Positions 53,464-63,400 of a stretch of DNA of 64,000 nt are shown one piece after another; positions within the stretch are counted from its first letter, which is position 1; each line of letters begins with the position of its first letter. Under the pieces are notes generated by a model that was not told the DNA's origin, made no database searches, and saw only the letters and a program-made list of their open reading frames with translations. This DNA is from Thermoanaerobaculum sp. Its GTDB lineage: Bacteria; Acidobacteriota; Thermoanaerobaculia; Multivoradales; UBA5704. The position numbers were made by a program, and so were the translations under genes. Where the stretch lies: assembly GCA_021154885.1 (NCBI GenBank), contig JAJKHS010000126.1, positions 62,001 to 126,000 on the forward strand, in the 5' to 3' direction.

Positions 53464-54372
53464 ATGCGGATCGTGATCACCGGCGGATCGGGGCTCATCG
53501 GCAGCGCGGTGGCCCGGGAGATGGGAGGAGCGGGGCACGAGATCGTCGTCCTGACGCGCGACCTGTCCAAGGTGAAAGTGCTCCCCCCCAATACCCGAGC
53601 GATGCAGTGGGACGGCAGGACCGGTGACGGGTGGGCGCCGCTGCTCGACGGCGACACCGGCATCGTCCACCTGGCGGGCGAGAGCATCGCCGACGGCCGC
53701 TGGACGGAGAGCCGCAAGCGGCGCATCCGGACGAGCCGCGTGGAGCCGGGCGCGGCCGTGCTGGCCGCCATCCGCCAGGCGAAGGAGCGGCCCAGGGTGC
53801 TCCTCCAGGGCTCGGCCGTGGGATTCTACGGGCCCTGTCGCGACGAGGTGGTCACCGAGACCCACTCCCCGGGCCGCGACTTCCTGGCCAGCGTCTGCGT
53901 CGATTGGGAGGCCTCTACGGCCGAGGCCGAAGCGCTGGGGGTACGGCGGGCCATTCTGCGCACCGGCGTCGTGCTGAGCGGCGACGGCGGCGCCCTCCCC
54001 AAGATGGCCCTGCCTTTTCGCGTCGGGGTGGGCGGCCCGCTGGGCGGCGGTCGCCAGTGGCTCCCCTGGATCCACCTCGCCGACGAAGTGGGAGCCATCT
54101 GCTTCCTCCTTGAGCGGGAGGACGCTCGCGGCCCCTTCAACCTCACGGCGCCCGAGCCGCTGACCAACCGCGACTTCAGCCGCGCCCTGGGCCGGGCCCT
54201 CCACCGGCCGAGCCTGGCGCCGGCGCCGGGGTTCGCCCTGCGCCTCGTCCTCGGCGAAATGGCCGGCATGCTGCTCAACGGCCAGCGCGCCGTGCCGCAG
54301 CGATTGCTCGAGCTGGGCTACACGTTCCGCTATCCGGAGGCCCTGGGAGCGCTCCGCAACCTGTTCGACTGA
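53464..54372 (+). CDS. TIGR01777-family epimerase (YfcH-like)
   Basis: A 302-residue NAD(P)-binding SDR protein. The N-terminal Rossmann motif is VITGGSGLIGSAVAREM; family marks are IVHLAGESIADGRW, QGSAVGFYG, LRTGVVLSGDGGALPKM and WIHLADEVGAICFLL; the C-terminal half ends LLELGYTFRYPEALGALRN. Cytoplasmic; enzymatic substrate not known for this family. It is 10 bp before a START-like gene, so they probably form an operon. GGAGG precedes the ATG. Confidence 0.9.
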   Translation: MRIVITGGSGLIGSAVAREMGGAGHEIVVLTRDLSKVKVLPPNTRAMQWDGRTGDGWAPLLDGDTGIVHLAGESIADGRWTESRKRRIRTSRVEPGAAVLAAIRQAKERPRVLLQGSAVGFYGPCRDEVVTETHSPGRDFLASVCVDWEASTAEAEALGVRRAILRTGVVLSGDGGALPKMALPFRVGVGGPLGGGRQWLPWIHLADEVGAICFLLEREDARGPFNLTAPEPLTNRDFSRALGRALHRPSLAPAPGFALRLVLGEMAGMLLNGQRAVPQRLLELGYTFRYPEALGALRNLFD

Positions 54373-54382
54373 GGAGGGGCAG

Positions 54383-54865
54383 ATGCCCGAGGCCATCCGC
54401 GAGGGCGACATCCCCGGCGTCCAGCTCCGCCGCCGGCAGCGGCTCGCCGTGCCGCGGGAGGAGGCCTGGACGTGGCTCGCCGAGCCCCACAAGCTGACTC
54501 GCTGGTTGGCGGACGAAGCCGAGGTGGAGGCCGGTCCGGCCGGCTCGCTCCTGCTGCGCGGCTCCTCTCCCCGCGTCGATCCACCGCCGGCGCCCTGGCG
54601 GGAGCGGGGCCGGACGGTGGAGATCGCGCCGCCGGAGCTGTGGGTTCTCTCCTTCGAACGGCTGGACGCCGGCTGGACCGCCGCCACCCGGCTCACCCTG
54701 CGGCTCCACGCCATCCCGGGCGGCAGCGAGCTCGACGTCCTGCAGCACGGCTTTCAGCGCCTGCCGCTGTCGCTCGGCCTCACCATCTGGGAGAGCTACC
54801 GGATTCGCTGGCGCACCGCCCTGGCGCGCCTGGCGGCAGCGATGGAAAAGCCCTCCTCTCCCTAG
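54383..54865 (+). CDS. START/SRPBCC-like (AHSA1-type) protein
   Basis: A 160-residue protein of the START-like fold. EEAWTWLAEPHKLTRWLADE opens the domain and SELDVLQHGFQRLPLSLGLT with WESYRIRWRTALARL closes it, as in activator-of-Hsp90 homology proteins that bind hydrophobic ligands. ATG 54,383 has GAGGAGGGG upstream. It is downstream of, and probably co-transcribed with, the TIGR01777 epimerase, a pair often linked in cofactor or lipid contexts. Its stop codon lies inside the palindromic terminator. Confidence 0.78.
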   Translation: MPEAIREGDIPGVQLRRRQRLAVPREEAWTWLAEPHKLTRWLADEAEVEAGPAGSLLLRGSSPRVDPPPAPWRERGRTVEIAPPELWVLSFERLDAGWTAATRLTLRLHAIPGGSELDVLQHGFQRLPLSLGLTIWESYRIRWRTALARLAAAMEKPSSP

Positions 54866-54878
54866 GGAGAGGAGGGCT
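54849..54878 (-). terminator. perfect 30-bp palindromic terminator
   Basis: AGCCCTCCTCTCCC (54,849-54,862) pairs with GGGAGAGGAGGGCT (54,865-54,878), a 14-bp stem with a TA loop. Leftward transcription then meets TTTTCC, a U-tract, so it is an intrinsic terminator for the TonB receptor gene. It also overlaps the stop codon of the START-like gene. Confidence 0.75.
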
Positions 54879-54900
54879 CGGGGGTGCAGAGGGGTTCTGA

Positions 54901-57900
54901 CTAGAACCGCAGGCCGACGGCGAACCGATACGTCCGAGGCTGCTGGAAGCCGAAGGCGTTGGTGGGCTTGCCGAAGTCCGACGCCTTGACGAAGTTCACG
55001 CCCTCGACGGGCTTGTCGGTGAACGGGTTGAAGGGCAGGCACTTGCCCGTGGGCGACTGCGGGCAGGCAGCGCCGTTGTCGGCGGTCAGGACGGTGGTGC
55101 TGAAGTACCGGATGTCCGTGGTGTCCACCTTTTGCGCGTTGAACACGTTGATGATTTCCGGCTTCAGGAAGAGGTCGAGCTTGCCGATACGGAAGTCGTA
55201 GTTGAGGCCAATGTCCGTCCGGAGCACGTTGGGGGTCGTGAACGCGCCGCGCGCGCTGAAGTAGTAGCCGACCCGGGTGGGCGGTGCAGCGTAGCCGGGG
55301 TTGGCGACGAAGGGCTGCGTCCGGATGGTCCCGACCTCCTCGTACGGATGCCCGCTGGCGAAGCTCTCGAGCACGGTGGCGGTCAGGCCGTTGTGGTCGT
55401 TGCCGAAGATGTTGAATACACCGTAGAGGTTCACCCGGTGCCGCTGGTCGATGGAGAGGGGACCATCGGGGGAGTTCCAGCGCACGTCAAAGTACTCCGG
55501 GTAGTTCCCCAGGCCGCCGGGCACGGGGCCGCTGCCCTGGTTCTCGGCGTTGTAGTTGCCCTCGGTCTTCGACATCGTCCAGTTGCCGCCGAAGTCGAGC
55601 CGGTCGCTGGCGCGGAAGCGGAACTGGGTGTGCAGGCCTTTGTAGGTCCGGTCGTAGAGCGAGTCGTTGTTCTGGACCAGCGTGAGGTCGAAGGTCTGTT
55701 TGACGCTGCCGATCTGCCCCGTGACTTTGCCGGTCGTGGTGTCGGTGCGCTGGGAGTAGAAGTTGCCCCACTTGCGATACACGGCGTCGGTGCGGAAGAT
55801 GCCGCGGCTGCCGATGTGCGTGGTCACGCCGAGAGCGTATTCAGTGACGTTGGGCGAGGAGAGCGAGCCGCGGATCTGCGTGTTGAGGCCGCGGATGGCG
55901 GCGGCGATCACCGGCTGCAGGCCGCCGCCGACCGGGCTCGCCACCGTGGGCAGGCCGCCATTGGCAGTGGCGAACCAGTTGAAGACCTGGCGGATGGCCT
56001 CGTCCTGGCTGAGGTTGCCGTTGATCGACGGCCCCAGGTAGGTCCACTGGAAGGCGGCGGGCACGCCGGCCGGGGAGCTGCTGTCGCCGATGGTGTTGGC
56101 CAGCGCCGTTACGTACTTGCTATAGCTCCCGTGGAGGACCAGGTTGCCGTTCCCCGCGGTGTCGTACGTCACCGACAGGCGAGGGCTCACCGCGGAATCG
56201 TTGGCGACCTTCGCGCCGGCGGCGTTCGTGCCGTCGTTCGCGTCGTACCGCGCGCCGAGGCCCAGGGTCAGCCGCTCGCTGAAGCGCCAGGTGTCGTTGA
56301 GGTAGAGCGAGTTCGTCTTGAAGGCGGTCCCCCGGCTCGACTGGAGAACCGGATCGAACTCGATGACCGTCGAGCCGTCGTTCTTGAAGATGGGGAAGAT
56401 CTGACCGTTGGAGGTGACGTTGGCCCCGGTGCCGATGATCCGGAAGTCGCTCCCCGACTGGTGGTTGTCAGACCTGCGGATGTCGTTGAAGGTGTCGTAG
56501 CCGCCCACGATGTCATGCGAGCCCATGCCCGCGGTGGAGACGAAGTAGGAGGCCTTCAAGAGGGCGTTCTTGTTGTTGCGGTCCTCAGGCGTGCAGACGC
56601 CACAGAAGGTCGGGCTGTGGTACCGGGCGCTGCCACGGGAGCGGTCCTGGAGCAGAGTGCCGACGATGAGGTCCGTCGAGGGGGCGCCCGAGCCGATGAA
56701 GGAGAACTTCCGCTGGGAGTACTGGCCGCTCAGCAGGAAGCTGTCCGAGAAGGTGCCGGTGTAGTTGACCGACCACAGCTCCTGGGGGGTCTCGCGGTTG
56801 ACGAGGCTGAGGGTGTCGAGAATGGTGCCGAAGGAGTTCCCATTCTCCTGGTCCTTGACTTTGCTGTAGGAGCCGAGCAGGGTGTGCTGGGGCGTGAGCG
56901 ACGCGGTGAGCTTGCCCTCGTAGCGCTGCTGTTTCCGAATGTCGGTGAACGCAGCGCCGGGGAAGATGATGGCGGAGCTCGCCGGATCCCGGATGGTCGA
57001 GGTGTTGTTCGTCAGCTCGTTCTTGACGTCGCGGGCGGCGAGGAAGAACCAGAGGCGGTCGCGCAGCACCGGGCCGCCGAGAGTCGCCTCGTAGGTCGGC
57101 ACGATCTTGTCGGTCAGGGTGGTGGTCAGCGGGGTTTTCTGCTGCCAGTCCTGGTTGTTCAAGGTGGTGCGGAAGGAGCCGGAGAAGTCGTTGCCGCCGG
57201 ACTTGGTGAGGACGTTGACCACGCCGCCCGAGAAGCGGCCGTACTCGGCCGAGACGCCGGCCGTCGCCGTGGTGGTCTCCTGGATGGCGTCCTCGATGAA
57301 CAGGTCGAAGGCCTGGCCGCGGACGTTCTCGTTGAGCACCACGCCGTTGAGCAGGAAGAGGTTCTCGTAGCTGGGTGCGCCGGAGATCGTGATGTTGCTC
57401 AGGCCCGTCCCGCTGTCCTTGCTCGGGCCGTTGGGCTGCACGCCCGGCGACAGGGCCACGATCTGGTTGACCGTGCGCCCCGCCGGCAGCTCGTCGACCA
57501 GTTTCTTGGTGAAGGTGGTCGCCGCCTGCACGCTCTGCGAGATGTTCTCGAGGCTGCCGGTGACCACGATCTCCTCCGTCACCGCGGCGGCCGCCATCTC
57601 CGCGTCCAGGGAGCTGTCCTGCGCCGCGGCGAGCCGCAGCTCCTGCTTCACCGGCTGCAGCCCCTCGCGTTCGAACAGCACCGAGTACTCGCCGGCGGGG
57701 AGCGAGGGGAACAGATAGTCGCCGTTGTTCGTCGTCGTCGTCGACTTGGTCCCCTGCAGGTTGGGCGAGGTCACCGTCACCTTCACTCCGGGGAGGCCTT
57801 CATTGCCGCTCGTCACCCGTCCTGAAAGTTTGCTGGTGGGGTTCCCCTGGCCGAAGGCCGGCAGGCCCCAGCTCCAGAGGAGTGCGAACGTCAAGCCAAG

Positions 57901-57921
57901 AACCCAGGCTCTCATCCTCAT
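54901..57921 (-). CDS. Oar-like TonB-dependent outer membrane receptor
   Basis: A 1006-residue outer-membrane protein from ATG 57,921 (AAGGAGA upstream). Signal peptide: MRMRAWVLGLTFALLWSWG with AFGQ. Residues about 30-110 are a carboxypeptidase-regulatory/CNA-B-like domain (GLPGVKVTVTSPNLQGTKST, GDYLFPSLPAGEYSV). Then a plug (EEIVVTGSLENISQS, TVNQIVALSPGVQPNG, AEYGRFSGGVVNVLTKSG) and a beta-barrel, ending FGFQQPRTYRFAVGLRF with the C-terminal Phe recognised by the BAM machinery. It likely imports a substrate, perhaps a peptide or glycan, using TonB energy. It is a single gene; no SusD-like partner is nearby. Confidence 0.93.
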   Translation of the reverse strand: MRMRAWVLGLTFALLWSWGLPAFGQGNPTSKLSGRVTSGNEGLPGVKVTVTSPNLQGTKSTTTTNNGDYLFPSLPAGEYSVLFEREGLQPVKQELRLAAAQDSSLDAEMAAAAVTEEIVVTGSLENISQSVQAATTFTKKLVDELPAGRTVNQIVALSPGVQPNGPSKDSGTGLSNITISGAPSYENLFLLNGVVLNENVRGQAFDLFIEDAIQETTTATAGVSAEYGRFSGGVVNVLTKSGGNDFSGSFRTTLNNQDWQQKTPLTTTLTDKIVPTYEATLGGPVLRDRLWFFLAARDVKNELTNNTSTIRDPASSAIIFPGAAFTDIRKQQRYEGKLTASLTPQHTLLGSYSKVKDQENGNSFGTILDTLSLVNRETPQELWSVNYTGTFSDSFLLSGQYSQRKFSFIGSGAPSTDLIVGTLLQDRSRGSARYHSPTFCGVCTPEDRNNKNALLKASYFVSTAGMGSHDIVGGYDTFNDIRRSDNHQSGSDFRIIGTGANVTSNGQIFPIFKNDGSTVIEFDPVLQSSRGTAFKTNSLYLNDTWRFSERLTLGLGARYDANDGTNAAGAKVANDSAVSPRLSVTYDTAGNGNLVLHGSYSKYVTALANTIGDSSSPAGVPAAFQWTYLGPSINGNLSQDEAIRQVFNWFATANGGLPTVASPVGGGLQPVIAAAIRGLNTQIRGSLSSPNVTEYALGVTTHIGSRGIFRTDAVYRKWGNFYSQRTDTTTGKVTGQIGSVKQTFDLTLVQNNDSLYDRTYKGLHTQFRFRASDRLDFGGNWTMSKTEGNYNAENQGSGPVPGGLGNYPEYFDVRWNSPDGPLSIDQRHRVNLYGVFNIFGNDHNGLTATVLESFASGHPYEEVGTIRTQPFVANPGYAAPPTRVGYYFSARGAFTTPNVLRTDIGLNYDFRIGKLDLFLKPEIINVFNAQKVDTTDIRYFSTTVLTADNGAACPQSPTGKCLPFNPFTDKPVEGVNFVKASDFGKPTNAFGFQQPRTYRFAVGLRF

Positions 57922-58133
57922 GCACTGTCTCCTTTCCGGGAACGCAGTCCCTGGAAGGGAGAGGCTCCCGTTGACCCGAAATTGATTTTCAGCAAAACAA
58001 CCGAGAGGCAATTCTCATGCCGAGACACCGCCGTGTCAATGGTGTTCCCGCCCCGAGGAGAAAAAGCCTCAACCCCGGCTGATGAAGCGCCTGCGATTCA
58101 ATTGCCTGGATCGGGTCAAACCAAAAAGATGGA

Positions 58134-59348
58134 TCAGGAGGCGGTTTCCGTCCAGAGCCCTCGCAAGGCCGCGGCCACCTCGTCGCGCAGGGCGGGCGGG
58201 GTGTAGACGCGGTAGCGGTCGATGCGGGATAGGTGGCGGATGAACTGGCTCGCCTGCTCCATCGGTTCGAGCGAGCCGTCGAAGCGCCGCACCAGGACGC
58301 GACTGCTGCCCAGGCGGTGAGGGTCCTTGGCGGAGTTGGAGACCAGGATGCTGCCGGCCCCGAAGCGCTGGCGCAGGCCGGGGAGGAGCTCTTCGAAGCG
58401 CTCCTTGTCCGCTGGCGCCAGGTGCTCCCGCGTCTCGAAGGCGACGGGGAAGTGGCGCCTTTCGATAAGCGCCCGGGCGTGCGGGCTGGCCGAGGTGCGC
58501 AGGGCCGTCCACACCGAGACGTCGTCCTGGCCGAGGAACGCCTCCGGCGCCGCCGCCCAGTGGCACCCCTGCTCTGCCAGCCACTCGTTGAGGTGGAGCT
58601 CCATGGCCTTGCCGGTGACGTTGAAGTAGACCTGCGTGAACATGTAGTAGCGGGCCATCACCAGCGCTTCGAGGGCGTGGACGCCCCCCTCCTCGACGCC
58701 GATTCCCCACTCGCCGGTCTCGGGGTCGGCGATGGGGAGGATGGTGTCGAGCAGCCGCTCCAGGTCGTAGGTGCCGTAGCGCACGCCGCAGAACAGGCTG
58801 TCGCGCAGCAGGTAATCCATCTTGTCCACGTCCAGCTCGCCGGAGACGATCTTCGACAGCAGCCGCTCCGTGGGCGAGCCGCCGCCGGCGAGCAGGCGGG
58901 CCACGTCGGCCGTGGTGATCCCCTCGCCATGGGCGTGGAAGATCTCCTCGATCTCCGCCGTGCCCAGCAGGCGCCGGGTCATCTCCTCGTGATCGATGCC
59001 GCCCTCGAAGAGGTCCTCCGCCGAGTGGCTGAAGGGGGCGTGGCCAAGATCGTGGAGCAGGGCGGCGGCGCGGGCCAGGCGCCGCTCGGGGCTGTGAGAG
59101 CCGGCGGGCAGCAGCCCCTCGCCCTTTGAACCGCTTTTCGAGCACAATGCGTCGTAGACCCGGCCGGCCAGGTGCATGGCCCCCACCACGTGGCCGAAGC
59201 GGGTGTGCTCCGCCCCGGGGAAGACCAGGAAGGTGAAGCCGAGCTGATGGATGAAGCGCAGGCGCTGGACCGGCCGGCTGTCGATCAGCGCGGTCTCCAG
59301 CGGATCGGCGCGGATGAAGCCGTGGACCGGGTCGCGGATCGAGAGCAC
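58134..59348 (-). CDS. HD-domain phosphohydrolase (SAMHD1/YwfO-like)
   Basis: A 404-residue enzyme. SIRDPVHGFIRADPLETALI and RPVQRLRFIHQLG open the family; metal-binding His and Asp are in EHTRFGHVVGAMHLA and ALLHDLGHAPFSHS, and KMDYLLRDSLFCGVRYG is the conserved late block. Such enzymes hydrolyse dNTPs or related nucleotides. Cytoplasmic. It follows the LON-domain gene by 20 bp, forming a two-gene operon. All catalytic HD residues are present. Confidence 0.92.
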   Translation of the reverse strand: MLSIRDPVHGFIRADPLETALIDSRPVQRLRFIHQLGFTFLVFPGAEHTRFGHVVGAMHLAGRVYDALCSKSGSKGEGLLPAGSHSPERRLARAAALLHDLGHAPFSHSAEDLFEGGIDHEEMTRRLLGTAEIEEIFHAHGEGITTADVARLLAGGGSPTERLLSKIVSGELDVDKMDYLLRDSLFCGVRYGTYDLERLLDTILPIADPETGEWGIGVEEGGVHALEALVMARYYMFTQVYFNVTGKAMELHLNEWLAEQGCHWAAAPEAFLGQDDVSVWTALRTSASPHARALIERRHFPVAFETREHLAPADKERFEELLPGLRQRFGAGSILVSNSAKDPHRLGSSRVLVRRFDGSLEPMEQASQFIRHLSRIDRYRVYTPPALRDEVAAALRGLWTETAS

Positions 59349-59368
59349 GATGGGCGGGGACGCGGAGC

Positions 59369-60064
59369 TCAGTTGTGCTCCGCGCTGCCGGCCAGCCGGC
59401 GGAACGGGCGCAGCAGGTCGAACACCTGGCGGCGGGCGCGCAGGATCGACAGCACCGACAGGCCGCGCTCCGGCAGCGACTCGGTGAGGAGCTGGAGCTT
59501 GCGCAGCGGCGGCACGTCCACCCGCGCGGCGACGCGGTTGACCAGCTCCTCGAAAGCGGCGCCGCCGGAGAGCGATGCGAGGTCCTCCAGGTCCCAGGGG
59601 AACTGCGGGCCCAGCTCCTCCTCGAGGGCCCGGAGCAGCTCCAGGAGGTCGTGGCGCACGGCGAGGATGCCGGCGTCCCGCTCGTTGAGCCAGGGCTCCT
59701 CCAGGAGGCGGACCACGGCCTGGCGATAGGGGGCGTCGGCGATCTCGCGCTCCAGCTCAAAGCGGAGCTCGCCATAGAGGAGGATGTCCGTATTGCCGTC
59801 GGGTTGCGTCTCCAGGTCCAGCACCCGGGCCGCCGTGCCGCCGGGGAAGATCTCGGGCCGGCCCTGGGGATCGAACCGCGGTCCGGGCTTGAGCAGGACC
59901 ACGCCGAGCCAGCGGGAGTCCTCGTCCTGCTCCTCCAAGTCGTGGACGAGCGGCAGGAACGTCGGATCGACGACGTGCAGCTTCAACTCCGTGCGCGGGA
60001 AGTGCACGACGTTGGGGAGAGGGACGAGCGGGAGCCGGGTACCGTCGCCTGCCATGCCTGCCAT
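59369..60064 (-). CDS. LON N-terminal-domain (substrate-binding) protein
   Basis: A 231-residue stand-alone LON_substr_bdg protein. LPLVPLPNVVHFPRTELKLHV opens the domain, with GGTAARVLDLETQPDGNTDI and LLYGELRFELE in its core. The AAA+ and protease domains of Lon are absent. It may deliver substrates to a Lon protease or bind RNA/lipid, but its role is unknown. Both ATGs (60,064 and 60,055) are possible; neither has a strong ribosome site. Operon with the HD gene. Confidence 0.87.
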   Translation of the reverse strand: MAGMAGDGTRLPLVPLPNVVHFPRTELKLHVVDPTFLPLVHDLEEQDEDSRWLGVVLLKPGPRFDPQGRPEIFPGGTAARVLDLETQPDGNTDILLYGELRFELEREIADAPYRQAVVRLLEEPWLNERDAGILAVRHDLLELLRALEEELGPQFPWDLEDLASLSGGAAFEELVNRVAARVDVPPLRKLQLLTESLPERGLSVLSILRARRQVFDLLRPFRRLAGSAEHN

Positions 60065-60101
60065 GGAGCTGAATGATAGCGCGCGGCGGGGGTGGTCGTC
60101 A

Positions 60102-60494
60102 TCAGCCCGGCTCTGCCGTGATCTCGATCTCCTCGATGGAGGAAGCCAGGACCGCCCGCGCCAGCCAGCGATCCAGTCGGGCAAGGTCGCGACATTCCAG
60201 GATCTAGGATCGCGAAGATCCGCCGCACTCCTCGCCGGTGCATGTACACGGCCTTCTCTGTCGCGTTCCGCTCGCGCTGCTCCGAGACGATCTCGAAGCG
60301 ATCTCCTCCAGATGTCTCCCGCCCGTCTCCGGATCGACACCCTGCCCGTAAATACAGGCATCGCTGGCGAAGTCGGCATCAAAGTCGTGGCGGGTGGGCA
60401 GGTCCGCCGGCGTGAGGTAGCCCGGGGCCACGTGGGCCCGCAGGACATAGTCGAGATCGCTCTGCTGGCCGGCGTGGGGCTCCAGCGCCGGCAT
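60102..60494 (-). pseudogene. Uma2-family (DUF820) nuclease-fold pseudogene
   Basis: The first 60 codons read well: SDLDYVLRAHVAPGYLTPAD, LPTRHDFDADFASDACIYG and GVDPETGGRHLEEI, a PD-(D/E)xK-like Uma2 N-terminus. At about 60,290 the frame must shift by one base to continue FEIVSEQRERNATEKAVYMH and RRGVRRIFAI; a second shift near 60,210 is needed to reach a plausible 3' end (LDRWLARAVLASSIEEIEIT). The gene is decayed or carries consensus errors. Its ATG at 60,494 overlaps the LanM ATG on the opposite strand in the palindrome CATG. Confidence 0.7.
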
Positions 60495-63400
60495 GGACAC
60501 CACGCGGCGACCGACGTCCTCCACCGCCCCCGACTGGTACCGCGCCCTGACGCTCGAGGAGCGCGCCCGGGCCGGGCGCCCGCTGGACCCGTCCGCGGCT
60601 CCCGGCGAGCTCGGACGGCGCCGGCTGGCACGCTGGAAACGGCAGAGCCCTTTCGATCTCGACGGCTGGCTCGCCCGCCGGCTCGCCGCCGAGGGGCTCG
60701 ATGAGGGGGACCTTGCCCGGCTGCTCGCCGCAGATGCCGGACGCTGCGGCCTCCGCCGCCTTCCTCGAAGCGGTCCGGCCGCTCGCCGAGCGCGCCCGCC
60801 GGCGGCTGGAGGAGGCCGCCCGGGAGATTGCGGGCAGCGGGAGTGTGCCGTTCGATCCGGCCGAGGCCGTGAGTCTCCTGTGGCCGGCCGTCGAGGGGCG
60901 GCTGCTGACGATGCTGGCCCGCACCCTGGTGCTCGAGCTGCACGTGGCCCGCGCCGAGGGGCGGCTGGAGGGAGCGACCCCGGAGGAGCGTTTCCAGAGC
61001 TTCGCCCGCGCGCTGCGGGACCCCGGCTTCATCCTCGGCCTGTGGTGGGAGTACCCGGTCCTCGCCCGCCAGATCGCCGCCGCCCTCGACCGCTGGGTGG
61101 CGACCGGCCGCGAATTCCTGTCCCACCTCGCCGCCGACGGGCCGGCCCTGCGCGAGGCCCTCTCGCCGGAGCGCGATCCCGGCCGGCTCGTCGCCCTCGC
61201 AGGGAGCGGCGACGCCCGCCGCGGCGGCCGCGCCGTGCTGATCGCCACCTTCGCCTCGGGATTGAAGGTGGTGTACAAGCCCCGGCCGCTCGCCGCGGAC
61301 GTTCACTTCCAAGAGCTGCTCGCCTGGCTCAACGAGCGCAGCGGCCAGCCCCCCTTCCGCACCCTGCGCGTCCTCGACCGGGGCGACCACGGCTGGGTGG
61401 AGTTCGTGGTGGCCGGCCCCTGCGCCTCCGAGGAGGAGGTGCGCCGCTTCCACCTCCGCCTCGGGGGCCTCCTCGCCGTCTTCTACGCCTTGGAAGCCAC
61501 CGACTTCCACTTCGAGAACTTGATCGCCGCGGGCGAGCAGCCGGTGGCGGTCGACCTCGAGTGCCTGTTCCATCCGCGAACGCGCGGTGCCGCGATCGAG
61601 CAGCCGGACATGGCGCTCGTCAGCGCCTTCCTCAGCCGCTCGGTGGTGCGCGTCGGGCTCCTGCCCTTCCGCATCGAGGCGGGCGAGGATGCCCACAGCA
61701 TCGACATCAGCGGCCTCGCGGCGGTCGAGGGGGAGATGACCCCCAATCCCATCCTCCAGTGGGAGAAGCCGGGCACGGATGAGATGGTCGCCGTCCGCCG
61801 CCGGCTCCCCCTGCCCGGCGGCAGCAACCGCCCCCGGCTCATAGACCGCGAGGTGGACACCCTGGACTACGCCGCGAGCTTCGCCGAGGGGTTCACGGCG
61901 ATGTACCGGACCCTGGTCCGGCACCGGGAGGAGCTGTCGGCGCGGCTCGGCCGCTTCGCGGACGATCCCGTGCGGGCGGTGCTGCGGGCGACGCGGGGCT
62001 ACCACCTGCTCTGGTTCGAGAGCTTCCATCCGGACATGCTGCGCGACGCCCTCGACCGCGACCTCTTCCTCGATCGCCTGTGGCTGGGCGTCGACGAGCA
62101 CCCGCACCTGATCCCGCCCCTCCCCTTCGAACGGCGGGACCTCGAAGCCGGCGACATCCCCGCCTTCGGCAGCCGGCCGGGCTCGGCCGACCTGGGGTCC
62201 GCGAGCGGCGAGCGGGTGCCGGACTACTTCGAGGAGCCGGCGTTGGCGGCGGTCCGCCGCAAGCTCGCGGGGCTCGGAGAGGACGACCTGCGGCGCCAGA
62301 CCTGGCTCGTGCGCTCCTCGCTCGCGACGCTCGTGCTGCGGCGGGAGGTCGTACCCTGGCCCCGCTACACCCCCGAGGAGCCACCCGGGGAGGTCTCCCT
62401 CGCCGAGTTGCGGCCCCGGCTGCTCGCTCAAGGCCGGGCCGTGGGCGAGCGCCTCGCCGGCCTGGCATTGCGGGGCGACGCCGGCGCCACCTGGATGGGG
62501 GTCGAGTTCCACCATCAGCGCTGGTCCCTCGTGCCGCTTGGCGAGGACCTCTACATGGGCACGCCGGGCCTCGCTCTCTTCTGGCTCACCTGGGCGAGGC
62601 CCTGGGCGAAGACCGGTTCACTCTCCTGGCCCGGGACGCCCTGCGTACGCTGCGGGGCCGGCTGGCATCCACGGCGCCGGCCCTCGCCTATCCCGGCGCC
62701 TTCCAGGGCTGGGGCGGCCTCGTCTACCTCTTCACCCGGCTCGCGGCCCTGTGGGACGACCGGGACCTCCTGGCCGCGGCGGAGGCGATGGTCGAACGCG
62801 TACCGCCCCTCCTCCCGACGGACCAGGACCTCGACCTCATCGCGGGTGCGGCGGGCGCCATCGGCGGCCTTCTCGCCCTCTGGCGGACCAGCGGATCGCG
62901 GCGGGCTCTGGAAGTCGCGGCGCTCTGCGGCGAGCACCTCCTGGCCCGCGCCGAGCCGGTGGGCGGCGGCCTCGGCTGGCGGTCGCGGATCGAGACCGAG
63001 CTCCCGCAGACCGGCTTCTCGCACGGCGCGGCGGGGATCGGCTGGGCGCTCTGGGAGCTCGGAGGCGCCACCGGCGACGCGCGGTTCCGCGACGCCGCTC
63101 TCGGCGCCCTGCTCTACGAGCACGGCCGCTACGACGCGGCACGGAACAACTGGCTGGACGCCGGGGACGCCGAAAGGGGCCGGATCCTGAAAGGGGGAGA
63201 GATCATCACCGCCATGGCCTGGTGCTACGGCGCACCCGGCGTGGGCCTCTCCCGCCTGGCTGTGCTCGCAGCGGGCGATCCGGGATTGAGGTCCGACCTG
63301 GAGCACGCCTTGAAGGCCACTCTGGACGGCGGCTTCGGCTACAACCACTGCCTGTGCCACGGGGACCTGGGGAACCTGGACGTCCTGCTCCAGGCGAGCC

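Noticed and set aside
55132-57825. 897-codon plus-strand ORF opposite the TonB receptor
   Set aside because: Antisense frame rich in Val, Ala, Glu and Arg with no family; the minus-strand receptor is certain.
60065-60492. lanthipeptide precursor upstream of lanM
   Set aside because: The stretch encodes the Uma2 remnant on the other strand; no short Cys/Ser/Thr-rich peptide with a leader was seen here or after 63,633.
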